Below, piece by piece: positions 24,763 through 33,939 of a stretch of 64,000 nucleotides of DNA. The notes under the pieces were generated by a model. That model saw only the letters and a program-made list of their open reading frames with translations. It made no database searches and had not been told where the DNA came from. Both the position numbers and the translations under genes were made by a program. How positions within the stretch are numbered: the first letter of the stretch is position 1; the number at the start of each line of letters is the position of its first letter. This DNA comes from Alkalihalobacillus bogoriensis ATCC BAA-922. GTDB taxonomy: Bacteria > Bacillota > Bacilli > Bacillales > Bacillaceae_F. The DNA is taken from contig NZ_JHYI01000006.1 of the NCBI RefSeq assembly GCF_000621445.1, positions 186,001-250,000 of the forward strand. Direction: 5' to 3'.

Positions 24763-26466
24763 AATTAATACTTTTTCTTCTTTGTCTAGAAAGTGTTGCA
24801 CTTTTTCCATTACATTTGGTTCAAAACGCATAATTGCTTCCTTTGCGATTTCAATCGCCTCTTCATAATAATAACTCCGAAATGCATCTTCCGCTTCGAT
24901 TAACTGTGCCTTGAGGACCTCAGATTTACTTCTATACCGGTTTCCATACTGAATGAGACGTTCAGCAAGATAAGCATTATTGATTGTTTCTTTCACCATT
25001 TCATTCAAATGTGAAATTTGCTCGGTAACTTCTGCTACTTTAACATTTACAACATGCATTTCAATCGGGATTTCTTCTACTTTCAATAAAGCAGCATACA
25101 AGTTTTTTTCAGAAGTTTGGAGTTCTTCAAGCAATTGAAGGGGTAAGCCTGGGACATTGCTTTTTTGAATCAGTCTTTTTCCTTCTAATATTTTCTGCTT
25201 TAGTTCTCTAAGTGCTTGTTTTGCTTTTAATTCATCTTTTCTAAGTGTAGTTAAATGAAGTTGACTTTCATCAATACTTTCATTTAGTTGTATTAGTTTT
25301 TGTTCTGTTTCTTTTAGTTGTAGTAAAAGCACAGAAAACGGCTTTAGTAACAAGGACTCCTCAACCGTTTGTATGTTCGTGACTACATTTCCTAAGCGCT
25401 CAGACAGTTCTTCATGTGTTTTTGCTTCTGCTGCTTCGATTCGATAACTTTGTTTTACAACAGCTAGTTCTTCATCATGAACGGCTAGTTTTTCTTTTGT
25501 TTCCAAAACCAATTGACTAACGCTAGTCAACTTTGTTTCCACTTGTTGTTTCGCTTGTACTTCCGCTTCCATTTTTTCATAAATACTTTCCACTGACTTA
25601 TTAATTTCTTCTACTTCGTTTGGTATTTCTTCTACTTGTAACTGTTGAATTTTCAATAGTTGTTCCTGACATTTTACTGTCATTTCTTCAATTTGAGCTT
25701 CGAATCCAAATTCCTCTAATGGATAACCCGATTGTTCCATCTCTATAATTCCATTTCTTAATTCTTCTAAATCAGTTGGAATCGTTTGAGTTAGTTCCTC
25801 TAAATATTTTGGAATGTCAACTAACATCTTGTGAACAAATTCTAATTCTACTTTTGTATCTTGTAAAATTTGTCTTGCATTAATGTAATTGCCTTGTTTA
25901 GTAGCTTCATCAAATGCCTCTAATGATTGTTCCAACTTATCTACTCGTTCTTGAAGAATGTCTGTCGCTTGTCCAAACGAGCTACGATGGATCGAAAAAT
26001 AACGTTTCACATCAATAAATTGTTCTTTCGTCTCTGTGATCTCACTTCGATTTTGCTCTTCACTCGTAATTAACAATTGTATATCTTTCATCATCAATTC
26101 TAATTGAGTTTCAATATCTGTTAAATCTTGACGAAGTTGTTGTAAAATGAACTTCGCTTTTTTAAAACGATACTTGTTTGCATGCTCTTCAGCATCGAAC
26201 AAGCCTTCTTCAATATCAGGAAGGACATTGCCTACAACATGGTCCCAATCATTGCGCCATTGCTCAAACTTTTCCTCTGTTTCCCCTGACATAATTAAAC
26301 CTTTAACTTTGGAAATTTCCTCTGTAACTGGTTTATTTAATATTTTTATTTTCCACGCTTCAATGCGGTCTACTTCTGCATATATTTTTCTCCTTGAAAG
26401 TGCACCATACACAACAAATATAATGATGACAGCAATAACACTATATATAATATACGAATAATTCAT
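24754..26466 (-). CDS. ezrA: Septation ring formation regulator EzrA
   Basis: A 570-residue protein with one N-terminal membrane span (about 4-22) and a long cytoplasmic coiled-coil rod rich in Glu, Lys and Gln, built of spectrin-like repeats. It binds FtsZ and limits aberrant Z-rings at the poles, and helps recruit PBP1. Diagnostic stretches are RRKIYAEVDRIEAWK after the membrane span and YRFKKAKFIL (about 98-107). The ATG at 26466 is chosen because the protein then starts directly before the membrane span; AGGGGAG lies upstream. It is divergent from hisJ. Confidence 0.95.
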   Translation of the reverse strand: MNYSYIIYSVIAVIIIFVVYGALSRRKIYAEVDRIEAWKIKILNKPVTEEISKVKGLIMSGETEEKFEQWRNDWDHVVGNVLPDIEEGLFDAEEHANKYRFKKAKFILQQLRQDLTDIETQLELMMKDIQLLITSEEQNRSEITETKEQFIDVKRYFSIHRSSFGQATDILQERVDKLEQSLEAFDEATKQGNYINARQILQDTKVELEFVHKMLVDIPKYLEELTQTIPTDLEELRNGIIEMEQSGYPLEEFGFEAQIEEMTVKCQEQLLKIQQLQVEEIPNEVEEINKSVESIYEKMEAEVQAKQQVETKLTSVSQLVLETKEKLAVHDEELAVVKQSYRIEAAEAKTHEELSERLGNVVTNIQTVEESLLLKPFSVLLLQLKETEQKLIQLNESIDESQLHLTTLRKDELKAKQALRELKQKILEGKRLIQKSNVPGLPLQLLEELQTSEKNLYAALLKVEEIPIEMHVVNVKVAEVTEQISHLNEMVKETINNAYLAERLIQYGNRYRSKSEVLKAQLIEAEDAFRSYYYEEAIEIAKEAIMRFEPNVMEKVQHFLDKEEKVLIQS

Positions 26467-26678
26467 TTGAGGTCTCTCCCCTTCTAGCATCCGTGCTCAG
26501 GTTTCAATATGTATGTTCATCGGTTTTTCCGATGTAGTTTTTTGTCGAATAAACCCTAGAATACTACTAACCCTTTAAAAATTTGACCTATTTTGTTACT
26601 ATAATACCACGTAATCATGATTTATGAATCACTTTTTTTACAAAACATGTCGATATTTATGATAGAGGTGTTTTTTTC

Positions 26679-27488
26679 ATGCATATTTATGATGGTCACA
26701 TTCATTCTCCATTTTGTCCACACGGATCAAAAGACCCCTTTGAAGAGTACATCGAAGCAGCAATCGCTTTAAACTTAAGAGGGATTACATTTACAGAACA
26801 CGCACCATTACCAGATTCATTTGTCGATCCGACACCATTACAAGATAGCGCGATGGCAAAAGCCGATTTACCGTTGTATATTACACAATTGCAAACATTA
26901 AAAGAAAAGTACAAAGGAGAAATCCATATAAACATCGGACTAGAAGTAGATTACATCGAAGGGTTTGAAAAGGAAACTGCCCATCTTCTTAATAAGTATG
27001 GACCATTTCTTGATGATTGCATTTTATCTGTCCACTTTTTAAAGACAAATGACAAATACCATTGTGTAGATTATAGCCCTGAGGCGTTTTCTACGATTAT
27101 TTCAGAAGTAGGAAACGTGGATAAAGTGTATGAACTTTATTTCAATACGGTTTTAGCATCAGTTCATGCTGACCTTGGAATTTACAAACCTAATCGTATT
27201 GGACATCTCTCACTTGTTCATAAGTTCCAAAAAAAATTCCAACCGACAACCTCTCATCGAAAACAAATGTTAATCGTTTTAGATGCCATCAAACAAGCAA
27301 CTATGTCACTTGACATCAATAGCGCAGGATTAGGTAAACCTTTATGCCAAGAACAATACCCACCTCACGATATTGTAGAGGAAGCAATAAAACGCCAAAT
27401 TCCCCTTGTTTATGGCTCTGATGCACACCAAGCAAAAGCATTGGCACAAGCGCCAATGCTCTGTTATCCTTTCGAATCTTTAGCTTGA
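26679..27488 (+). CDS. hisJ: Histidinol-phosphatase (PHP family)
   Basis: A 269-residue PHP-superfamily phosphatase that dephosphorylates histidinol phosphate in histidine synthesis. Metal-binding motifs are YDGHIHSPFCPHG (about 4-16), TFTEHAPLP, GLEVDYI, SVHFL, and the late GSDAHQAKA (about 247-255). As in B. subtilis the gene lies away from the his operon, between ezrA and yttP. GAGGTG precedes the ATG. The 3' end overlaps a stem-loop shared with convergent yttP; a short direct duplication of the GAATCTTTAGCTTGACGCT end is visible there. Confidence 0.95.
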   Translation: MHIYDGHIHSPFCPHGSKDPFEEYIEAAIALNLRGITFTEHAPLPDSFVDPTPLQDSAMAKADLPLYITQLQTLKEKYKGEIHINIGLEVDYIEGFEKETAHLLNKYGPFLDDCILSVHFLKTNDKYHCVDYSPEAFSTIISEVGNVDKVYELYFNTVLASVHADLGIYKPNRIGHLSLVHKFQKKFQPTTSHRKQMLIVLDAIKQATMSLDINSAGLGKPLCQEQYPPHDIVEEAIKRQIPLVYGSDAHQAKALAQAPMLCYPFESLA

Positions 27489-27495
27489 CGCTGTC

Positions 27496-27530
27496 GAATC
27501 TTTAGCTTGACGCTAAAGATTCTTCTTTTG
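27496..27530. terminator. Terminator shared by convergent hisJ and yttP
   Basis: GAATCTTTAGC (27496-27506) and GCTAAAGATTC (27512-27522) stem followed by TTCTTTTG; it overlaps the yttP 3' end. Confidence 0.8.
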
Positions 27531-28137
27531 TTTGTCGTTCGCATAAGTATTGGTCAATCCATGTTGTTAAATATTCAATATAATGTAAAATAAAATATTC
27601 CTCATGTGGGATTAAATGATGGACTTCTCGAATATATTGAGGATGTAAAAAAGGCAATGTCACCATTCCTCGTATTTGGATAATAATAAAATCAATTGGC
27701 TGTTTTTTAAATTCTAGTCGGTCCATCCCTTTTTTTAAAATTTCATAATAAACATGTTTTTCTTTCATAAGATACGTACTCATCACTTCTCTAACTAACA
27801 TTGTATCTAATGTAATTTCACGATGAACAAATCGAGCAATATCATGTTTACTTTGTTGATAATACAAGGCTTGTCGTAATGTTTCAATGAGAAGATCACG
27901 AGCACTTCCGTTCGTATTTTCATGTTCAATTGCTTTTAAATAATTTTCAAAAAAGGATGTCATTAAATACTCCAGTAACCCTTTTTTTCCACCAAAATAA
28001 TAGGAGACAAGTGCGGGATTCACATCGGCACGTTCACAAATATTACGAATGGAAGTGCCACTATATCCTTGGACATTAAATAGTGATATCGCCGCTTCAA
28101 TAACTTTTTGTTTCGTGCCATCTTTATCAGATTTCAT
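27502..28137 (-). CDS. yttP: TetR-family regulator YttP
   Basis: A 211-residue TetR/AcrR-type transcriptional regulator. The N-terminal HTH (about 12-55) includes VIEAAISLFNVQGYSGTS and ALVSYYFGGKKGLLEYL. The C-terminal ligand/dimerisation part is typical in length, with a basic patch around DRLEFKKQPID. The ATG at 28137 is chosen because AAAGGGGGG lies just upstream and the HTH then starts at the usual distance; the frame extends to 28185. The regulated genes and effector are unknown. It is divergent from ytsP, which could be a target. Confidence 0.92.
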   Translation of the reverse strand: MKSDKDGTKQKVIEAAISLFNVQGYSGTSIRNICERADVNPALVSYYFGGKKGLLEYLMTSFFENYLKAIEHENTNGSARDLLIETLRQALYYQQSKHDIARFVHREITLDTMLVREVMSTYLMKEKHVYYEILKKGMDRLEFKKQPIDFIIIQIRGMVTLPFLHPQYIREVHHLIPHEEYFILHYIEYLTTWIDQYLCERQTKEESLASS

Positions 28138-28308
28138 GGAAATCCCCCCTTTAATATTAACCGGTATTCGTATTTCTTCTCTCAACTTAAAAACTACTTC
28201 TTTGCGAAAGTAGGTTTTCCTTTACAAACTGTTCGACAAACGAATAAAATATTTCTACAGGTTTTGCAGCTATTGTTAAAATAAATAAAGCAAAAAAGGA
28301 GAATGTTG

Positions 28309-28788
28309 ATGTTTAACGTCGAATTATATAAAGGTCCAATCGAAGAGCAATACACACTTGTAACAAAACAACTTAAATCGTTAATTGAAGATGAACATGA
28401 CCAAATTGCAAATTTAGCAAATGCTTCTGCTTTACTACACCATTTCCTAAAAGACATAAATTGGGTTGGGTTTTATTTATACAAAGAAGGAGAGTTAGTC
28501 CTCGGTCCATTTAACGGACTTCCCGCTTGTGTACGAATTCCTTTGAATCGTGGGGTTTGTGGTACAGCAGCAGCAAAACGAGAAACACTTCGAGTGGCAG
28601 ATGTACATGAGTTTCCTGGTCACATTGCTTGCGATGCGGCTTCGAATTCGGAAATTGTCATTCCATTACTGAAAGATAACGAGTTAATTGGCGTATTAGA
28701 TATTGATAGCCCCATAAAAAATCGTTTTTCAGAGGTAGATGAAAAATACTTAGAAGCTTTTGTTCAAGAGCTTTGCACCCATTTGTAA
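28309..28788 (+). CDS. ytsP: GAF-domain free methionine-(R)-sulfoxide reductase YtsP
   Basis: A 159-residue single GAF domain of the fRMsr type, which reduces free methionine-R-sulfoxide using thioredoxin. All three family cysteines are present: LPACVRIP, RGVCGTAAA and HIACDAAS. This supports an active enzyme rather than a degenerate sensor. Also visible are NWVGFYLY and IGVLDIDSP. The ATG at 28309 is chosen because AAGGAG is 7 bases upstream; the ATG at 28303 adjoins it. Conserved neighbour of yttP and the GGDEF gene. Confidence 0.92.
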   Translation: MFNVELYKGPIEEQYTLVTKQLKSLIEDEHDQIANLANASALLHHFLKDINWVGFYLYKEGELVLGPFNGLPACVRIPLNRGVCGTAAAKRETLRVADVHEFPGHIACDAASNSEIVIPLLKDNELIGVLDIDSPIKNRFSEVDEKYLEAFVQELCTHL

Positions 28789-28792
28789 CATA

Positions 28793-28831
28793 TGAAAAAA
28801 AGGTGCTCATAGTATGAATACACCTTTTTAA
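28793..28831 (+). terminator. Terminator after ytsP
   Basis: AAAAAGGTG and CACCTTTTT stem (28797-28805 with 28821-28829), T-run on the plus strand. Confidence 0.75.
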
Positions 28832-28844
28832 CTTGTCATCTACG

Positions 28845-28890
28845 AAAAGATAAAGTTGGATTCCATCCCACTTTATCTTTTTATTTTCTT
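28845..28890. terminator. Second terminator between ytsP and dgcP
   Basis: AAAAGATAAAGT (28845-28856) and ACTTTATCTTTT (28870-28881) stem with T-runs on both strands; it overlaps the dgcP stop. Confidence 0.8.
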
Positions 28891-31145
28891 ATGACAACTT
28901 TATTTTTCCCGTTCATTTTCGCTTCATATAACGCTTCATCAGCAAGCTTAACTAATGAATTTAAAGAAGGTTCGCCTTCTTGTTTCCAATAAGATATCCC
29001 ACATGAGACTGTAACCCTTGGACTTGTTTCACGACTAACAGCTTGTACAATACGTTCTCCCGCCATTTCAGCTGCATCTGGTTGAACATTTGGCAAGTAG
29101 ACCGCGAGCTCCTCACCACCCCAGCGAGCTGCTATATCATCTTCTCTTATATTCTTTTTCATTACATTGGCTACTTGTATAATAATATCATCGCCAACTT
29201 GATGACCAAAGGTGTCATTAATCCGTTTAAAATTATCGATATCTAGTAACACAAAGCAGCCATTTGCATCTCGATTCATAGATTCTTGAACTTTTTCATC
29301 TAGATAACTTCTAGAATATAATTTCGTTAAATAATCAGTTACAACTAATTTTTCTAATTCTTCACGTAGCATCGAATTCGTAAAAGCTAAAGTAGAATGA
29401 TGGATTAAAGATTGAAGCAACTTAAAGTTTTCAAACGTAAAATGGTAAGGTTTACGATGTAGTACAAGCACCATACCTTTTAGTTCACCACTTTGAATCA
29501 TTGGTACGGCAAGCATTGACCGAAACATACTAAGAGAATATTGGTCATCCGCCTCCATATCACCTATAAATAATGCATCCTTTTCGCGCTTCACTTTTTC
29601 ACTAATTCGCATCATCTCTGCTTGAGAACTCTCATCGAAATAATAAGAAGTACTTCCTTCTAATACGGCAAGTTCTCCATTTGGATGGAACATAATAAAC
29701 CCAACTTCTTCTGCTAAAAATGATGACAATATTTGGTTTGTCATAAAATTGATAGTCTCTGTTAAGCGCAAATTTGAATTCAATTGATGAGACGTTTGAT
29801 TTATTAATTGCAAATCATTAATTAAATTGCGCGACTGTTGATAAAGCTCCGCATTTTCTAGCGCATTTCCGCCAACATCTGCAAGCATTTCAACAAAATC
29901 CACTTCATGATACGGAAGAATAAACGACGCATTTGTCGTAATTTCCATAACTCCATATACCCCTTGCTTTCCTCTAAGCGGAGCATAAACGACACCATTG
30001 TTATCATCAATTTGAATTTTACCTGTTAAAAATGCATTTTCAACCATACCTGAAGATATTCCTACTCCATACTGGATTTGCTTGACAGGTAAGTTTTGTT
30101 TTACTTCCCATTCTCGTGATAACAACAATGTTACATCAAAATTAGGATACATTTCTCCAAGAGCATATATAATTTCTTCTAATATTTCGCTGACATCCAT
30201 AGAAGAATGAAATTTTTTCGTTACACTCAAAAGCAATTGGCGACGTTTTTGTTCTATTTCTTTTATTTCATTTAGCCATGCATGATGAAGTAATACTGCT
30301 ACATCATGTATAAAGGCAATAAAATTAGTAATATGCTCTTGCGGTGGTGAATGGTCATGAAAACATAACAAAATAAGTCCATAAAGCTCACCTTGATGAT
30401 GTAAAGGAATACACACAAAAGAAGCAAATTGATGTTCGGCTTCAAACACATCTTCATGACGATATGTTTTTTCAGTTACGATCTGATATTGTTCTATTTT
30501 CTCTTTTTTAATAACATACGTGTGATCTGTTGAACGATATTCTTTTGTTGATGAAAAGATAGGGACAAATAGTTTATCATTTTCTAGTTGATAAAAGAGA
30601 AGCTCCCATTTTTGATCACCAAATAAACCTTCTGCCGCTTGTTTTATTGATTGTTGTAGTCTAGAAAACTCCATTGTAAAATTCGCTCGTTGTAATAATG
30701 AAACAACATGTTTATATTGTTGAATTTCTTTACTCTCTTCGTGATTATGGCTTATTTCTTTGGCAGCTAGCTGAACAGATTGTTTAATCCCAGTCAATAA
30801 TAAACGTAATTCTCTTTCCGTTACCTTGCATTTATTTGCTAAAACCCCCACATAGAGGTTTTCCCTAGCTATAGAAACTGATACAACTGTTACAATATCC
30901 TCTTTATCATAATAAATCGGATGTTGTTTCTCTATGACTGTCGGTAACATTATTGATAATTGATGATGAGTCGCAGCTTGATGGAAACCTATTTCTTTTT
31001 TTGATAGGATTTTCCCCTCTTCATTGCATACAAATATCAAAATCGGAGTATTCAACTCTTCTCTTATACCCGATTCTTCTTGCAGGGCAACATGAAGCAA
31101 CTTTGAAAAATCTATTTTATTTTCAGTTATTATACGGTCCTTCAT
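28881..31145 (-). CDS. dgcP: GAF-GGDEF diguanylate cyclase (YtrP/DgcP-like)
   Basis: A 754-residue soluble protein: several consecutive GAF-like domains (roughly residues 20-580) and a C-terminal GGDEF domain in the last ~165 residues. The active site reads RWGGEELAVYLP, an accepted GGEEF variant, and DIDNFKRINDTFGHQVGDD carries the metal-binding Asp. An RxxD (REDD) five residues before GGEEL matches the product-inhibition I-site. The family makes cyclic di-GMP; synteny matches B. subtilis DgcP. The ATG at 31145 is preferred because GGTGG lies 8 bases upstream; the frame opens at 31172. No membrane span, so cytosolic sensing of a small ligand or redox state is likely. Confidence 0.9.
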   Translation of the reverse strand: MKDRIITENKIDFSKLLHVALQEESGIREELNTPILIFVCNEEGKILSKKEIGFHQAATHHQLSIMLPTVIEKQHPIYYDKEDIVTVVSVSIARENLYVGVLANKCKVTERELRLLLTGIKQSVQLAAKEISHNHEESKEIQQYKHVVSLLQRANFTMEFSRLQQSIKQAAEGLFGDQKWELLFYQLENDKLFVPIFSSTKEYRSTDHTYVIKKEKIEQYQIVTEKTYRHEDVFEAEHQFASFVCIPLHHQGELYGLILLCFHDHSPPQEHITNFIAFIHDVAVLLHHAWLNEIKEIEQKRRQLLLSVTKKFHSSMDVSEILEEIIYALGEMYPNFDVTLLLSREWEVKQNLPVKQIQYGVGISSGMVENAFLTGKIQIDDNNGVVYAPLRGKQGVYGVMEITTNASFILPYHEVDFVEMLADVGGNALENAELYQQSRNLINDLQLINQTSHQLNSNLRLTETINFMTNQILSSFLAEEVGFIMFHPNGELAVLEGSTSYYFDESSQAEMMRISEKVKREKDALFIGDMEADDQYSLSMFRSMLAVPMIQSGELKGMVLVLHRKPYHFTFENFKLLQSLIHHSTLAFTNSMLREELEKLVVTDYLTKLYSRSYLDEKVQESMNRDANGCFVLLDIDNFKRINDTFGHQVGDDIIIQVANVMKKNIREDDIAARWGGEELAVYLPNVQPDAAEMAGERIVQAVSRETSPRVTVSCGISYWKQEGEPSLNSLVKLADEALYEAKMNGKNKVVIRK

Positions 31146-31335
31146 GTTATCCACCACCATGTATAACCTCATCTTCGTTTTATATGTATACTCGAATTAA
31201 TTACTCGAACGTTACTTTACTACATGTACGTACAAATAAGATTGTTTTAACTTTGGGAATACTTGCCTCATAATTATACTTGAATCCCATTCGATTTACT
31301 ACAATGAACTTTAAACAATCTGACAAGGTATTCTC
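31146..31335. other. Divergent intergenic region dgcP/rpsD
   Basis: AT-rich, with no credible ORF. No well-spaced promoter for dgcP was identified by eye. Confidence 0.4.
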
Positions 31336-31364
31336 TTGACATTCTAGACTTAAAATTATATAAT
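31336..31364 (+). promoter_or_regulatory. Consensus promoter of rpsD
   Basis: TTGACA (31336-31341), 17 bases, TATAAT (31359-31364): a perfect sigma-A promoter, as expected for a ribosomal protein gene. It implies a leader of about 200 bases. Confidence 0.9.
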
Positions 31365-31370
31365 TGCCTT

Positions 31371-31570
31371 TGTGTAAAAAGACAGCCACTGCAAAGCTTG
31401 GTTTTGTTCTCTTTTTCATTTTGTTCCTCATTTTTCATCATAAATCTGAGGTGTATCGCGTAACTTCCTGCTGTCGAAGCGAAGGTACAAGAATGCAAAA
31501 TGACTTTATCAAGAGATTGCATTACGGTTGTTATTTTGCTCAAAACAAAATAACAAAGGAGGAGTCATTC
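31371..31570 (+). promoter_or_regulatory. rpsD leader with SD-proximal hairpin (probable S4 autoregulation site)
   Basis: The leader is about 200 bases and has no plausible coding function. Its last part holds a perfect 11-bp hairpin, TTGTTATTTTG (31528-31538) and CAAAATAACAA (31546-31556), ending right at the Shine-Dalgarno AAAGGAGG. B. subtilis rpsD is known to be autogenously regulated by S4 through its leader; equivalence here is inferred from position and structure. Confidence 0.6.
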
Positions 31571-32173
31571 ATGGCTCGATATACTGGTCCATCATGGAAA
31601 TTATCACGTCGCTTAGGAATTTCTTTAAGCGGAACAGGAAAAGAATTAGAAAAGCGTCCATACGCTCCAGGACAACATGGTCCTAACCAACGTAAAAAAA
31701 TCTCTGAGTACGGTACTCAATTACAAGAAAAGCAAAAGCTTCGTCATATGTTCGGAGTAAACGAGCGTCAATTCCGTCGTATCTTTAATGATGCTGGAAA
31801 AATGCCAGGGATTCATGGGGAAAACTTCATGATTCTATTAGAATCTCGTCTTGATAACCTTGTTTACCGTTTAGGTTTAGCTCGCACTCGTCGTGCTGCT
31901 CGTCAGTTAGTAAACCATGGACATATTACAGTTGATGGAGGACGTGTAGATATTCCGTCTTACCGCGTAAAACCAGGACAAACAATTTCTGTTCGTGAGA
32001 AGTCAAGAAACCTTGATATCGTTAAAGAAGCAGTTGAATCAAACGATTTCGTACCAGGTTATCTTACTTTTAACGCAGATTCTCTTGAAGGAACATACAC
32101 TCGTTTCCCAGAGCGTTCTGAGTTACCAGCTGAAATTACTGAAGCATTAATCGTCGAGTTCTACTCACGTTAA
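31571..32173 (+). CDS. rpsD: 30S ribosomal protein S4
   Basis: A 200-residue primary 16S rRNA binding protein nucleating 30S assembly. It starts [16 protein letters not shown], with the S4 RNA-binding domain in [19 protein letters not shown] and [10 protein letters not shown]. The typical C-terminus is [12 protein letters not shown]-like ([12 protein letters not shown]). The open frame extends upstream to 31364, but AAAGGAGG at 8 bases before the ATG at 31571 fixes the start. There are no zinc-type cysteines near the N-terminus, so it is the zinc-independent form. As in B. subtilis it is a monocistronic unit outside the large ribosomal clusters. Confidence 0.99.
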   Translation: MARYTGPSWKLSRRLGISLSGTGKELEKRPYAPGQHGPNQRKKISEYGTQLQEKQKLRHMFGVNERQFRRIFNDAGKMPGIHGENFMILLESRLDNLVYRLGLARTRRAARQLVNHGHITVDGGRVDIPSYRVKPGQTISVREKSRNLDIVKEAVESNDFVPGYLTFNADSLEGTYTRFPERSELPAEITEALIVEFYSR

Positions 32174-32181
32174 TCTAAAGA

Positions 32182-32216
32182 AAAACCTCTTTGCTCAATG
32201 CAAAGAGGTTTTTTTA
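32182..32216 (+). terminator. Terminator after rpsD
   Basis: AACCTCTTTGC (32184-32194) and GCAAAGAGGTT (32200-32210) stem followed by a run of T. Confidence 0.95.
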
Positions 32217-32219
32217 AAA

Positions 32220-32296
32220 GATAAAAAAATTTGGGTGTAGCAGTGAAGCTTTGTAAGCTTATTCTTAAAAGAAAAGACGCTCCCGCGGTTTTCTTA
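32220..32296 (-). repeat. Family A repeat, copy 6 (inverted, internally deleted)
   Basis: Read on the minus strand it starts TAAGAAAACCGCGGGAGCGTC, continues TTTTCTTTTAAGAATAAGC, and ends AGCTTCACTGCTACACCC and AAATTTTTTTAT. It abuts the tyrS stop and is the only copy in this orientation. Confidence 0.85.
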
Positions 32297-33553
32297 CCAT
32301 TTAATTAAAAAGTACTTTTTCTTTCCGCGTCGGATAATTGTAAATTGGTTGTCGATTTTATCTTCTGCTGACACGACTTTTTCTAAGTCTGTACAACGGT
32401 CCCCATTTATATAGACGGCACCATTTTGAATATCTTCACGCCCCTGGCGCTTCGATGGAGAAATTTTCGCTGCGATTAATAAATCTAACAAAGAGATTTC
32501 CTCATCACCACATTCGTACGATGGTACATCTTTAAATCCTTGTTGTATCTCCTCAGCAGATAAAGAAGAAATCGCTCCACTAAACAACGCTTCTGAAATC
32601 CGAATCGCTTGGTGTAACGCTTCCTCTCCATGAACAATTTTTGTTACCTCCTCTGCTAGCTTTTTATGGGCTACACGTTTTTCAGGTGCAGTTTCCATTT
32701 CTTTCTCTAGTTCTTCAATTTCTTCTTTCGATAAGAAAGTAAAGTATTTAATAAATTTAATGACATCACGGTCATCCGTATTAATTAAAAACTGATAAAA
32801 CTCATAAGGTGTTGTTTTTGCTGCATCTAACCAAATGGCACCACCTTCTGTTTTTCCAAACTTTGTTCCGTCACTTTTAGTGACAAGTGGAATAGTAAAA
32901 CCGAATGCTTTCGCTTTTTCATCTTCTGTTGCTCTTCTAATCAATTCTAATCCAGCCGTGATGTTTCCCCATTGGTCACTTCCCCCAATTTGAAGGCGAC
33001 AATTTTCTTTTTCATATAATGTTAAGAAATCATAAGACTGTAAAATCATATAACTAAATTCCGTAAAGGAAATACCTGATTGAATTCTAGATTCAACAGA
33101 GTCTTTTGCAAGCATGTAGTTTAGTCCGAAATGTTTTCCAACATCTCGTAAAAATGGAATCACACTTAGAGAGCCGATCCATTCAAAATTATTTACCGTT
33201 TTCGCCGCATTTTCTCCTTCAAAGTCAAGAAACTGCTCGAGCTGTCCTTTAATGCGATCGCTCCATTGTTGAACAATATCGGTTGTATTCAATGTTCTTT
33301 CTGCTTTTTTTCCACTTGGATCTCCGATTAAACCTGTTGCCCCACCTACTAAAGCAAGTGGTTTATGGCCTGCCATCTGGAACCTGCGCAATGTTAAAAT
33401 TGTTAGAAGATGACCGATGTGAAGACTATCTCCTGTTGGGTCAAAACCACAATATAATGTAATATTTCCTTTTTCTAATTGCTCAGTTAAGCCTTGTTCA
33501 TCTGTTACTTGATTTACTAATCCACGATATTGTAAATCTTCCAATAATGTCAT
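32294..33553 (-). CDS. tyrS: Tyrosyl-tRNA synthetase
   Basis: A 419-residue class I synthetase charging tRNA-Tyr. It has the HIGH motif in GDSLHIGHLLTI (about 40-51) and the KMSKS-equivalent KFGKT in SDGTKFGKTEGG. The C-terminal S4-like RNA-binding domain includes ISPSKRQGREDIQNGAVYING. AGGAGG precedes the ATG. A T-box leader with a tyrosine-type specifier candidate lies upstream, so transcription responds to uncharged tRNA-Tyr. No separate terminator is visible after the stop, but an inverted family A repeat lies there and may serve. Confidence 0.98.
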   Translation of the reverse strand: MTLLEDLQYRGLVNQVTDEQGLTEQLEKGNITLYCGFDPTGDSLHIGHLLTILTLRRFQMAGHKPLALVGGATGLIGDPSGKKAERTLNTTDIVQQWSDRIKGQLEQFLDFEGENAAKTVNNFEWIGSLSVIPFLRDVGKHFGLNYMLAKDSVESRIQSGISFTEFSYMILQSYDFLTLYEKENCRLQIGGSDQWGNITAGLELIRRATEDEKAKAFGFTIPLVTKSDGTKFGKTEGGAIWLDAAKTTPYEFYQFLINTDDRDVIKFIKYFTFLSKEEIEELEKEMETAPEKRVAHKKLAEEVTKIVHGEEALHQAIRISEALFSGAISSLSAEEIQQGFKDVPSYECGDEEISLLDLLIAAKISPSKRQGREDIQNGAVYINGDRCTDLEKVVSAEDKIDNQFTIIRRGKKKYFLIKW

Positions 33554-33579
33554 AAGTTTCTTTCCTCCTAAATATATTT

Positions 33580-33822
33580 GTGTACAAATAAAAAAACGCC
33601 ATTCAAATAGGGACGAGATTTACACTCGCGGTACCACCCTAATTGAAGACGTTTATCTTCCACTCATACTGATAACGGTTATCCCGCCTTTGATCACCAA
33701 AGGAAGCTCCAGGTTGTATTTCACACTACATATTTGTACTAGTTCTCACCACCACTAGCTCTCTTAAAAACAAACGATGTAGGCTACTAATTCCCTTCAA
33801 CACTTTTTCATTTATTATTTGT
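33580..33822 (-). promoter_or_regulatory. T-box riboswitch of tyrS
   Basis: The minus strand contains the T-box sequence AGGGTGGTACCGCG (around 33640-33627). A terminator stem follows, pairing CGTC-TTCAATTAGGG (about 33652-33637) with CCCTATTTGAATGGCG and followed by seven T. An upstream stem I region contains TAC (33738-33736) in CTAGTACAAAT as a candidate tyrosine specifier. The mechanism is uncharged tRNA-dependent antitermination. Confidence 0.92.
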
Positions 33823-33828
33823 AATGAT

Positions 33829-33858
33829 ATTTTAATCATAAATTTATATTTCTGTCAA
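33829..33858 (-). promoter_or_regulatory. tyrS promoter
   Basis: Minus strand TTGACA (33858-33853), 18 bases, TAAAAT (33834-33829), located just upstream of the T-box leader. Confidence 0.7.
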
Positions 33859-33903
33859 TCAAAGTAAAGGCCTCCAAAAACCGTATCAGAATCCGTCAGA
33901 ATA

Positions 33904-33912
33904 TGCTATAAT
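33904..33912 (+). promoter_or_regulatory. Extended -10 promoter of the PBP gene
   Basis: TGCTATAAT (33904-33912) has the TGN extension and a perfect -10; the -35 region is poor. It lies 28 bases before the ATG. Confidence 0.6.
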
Positions 33913-33939
33913 ATGTCTGAACTTTCAGGGAGGTATTTT

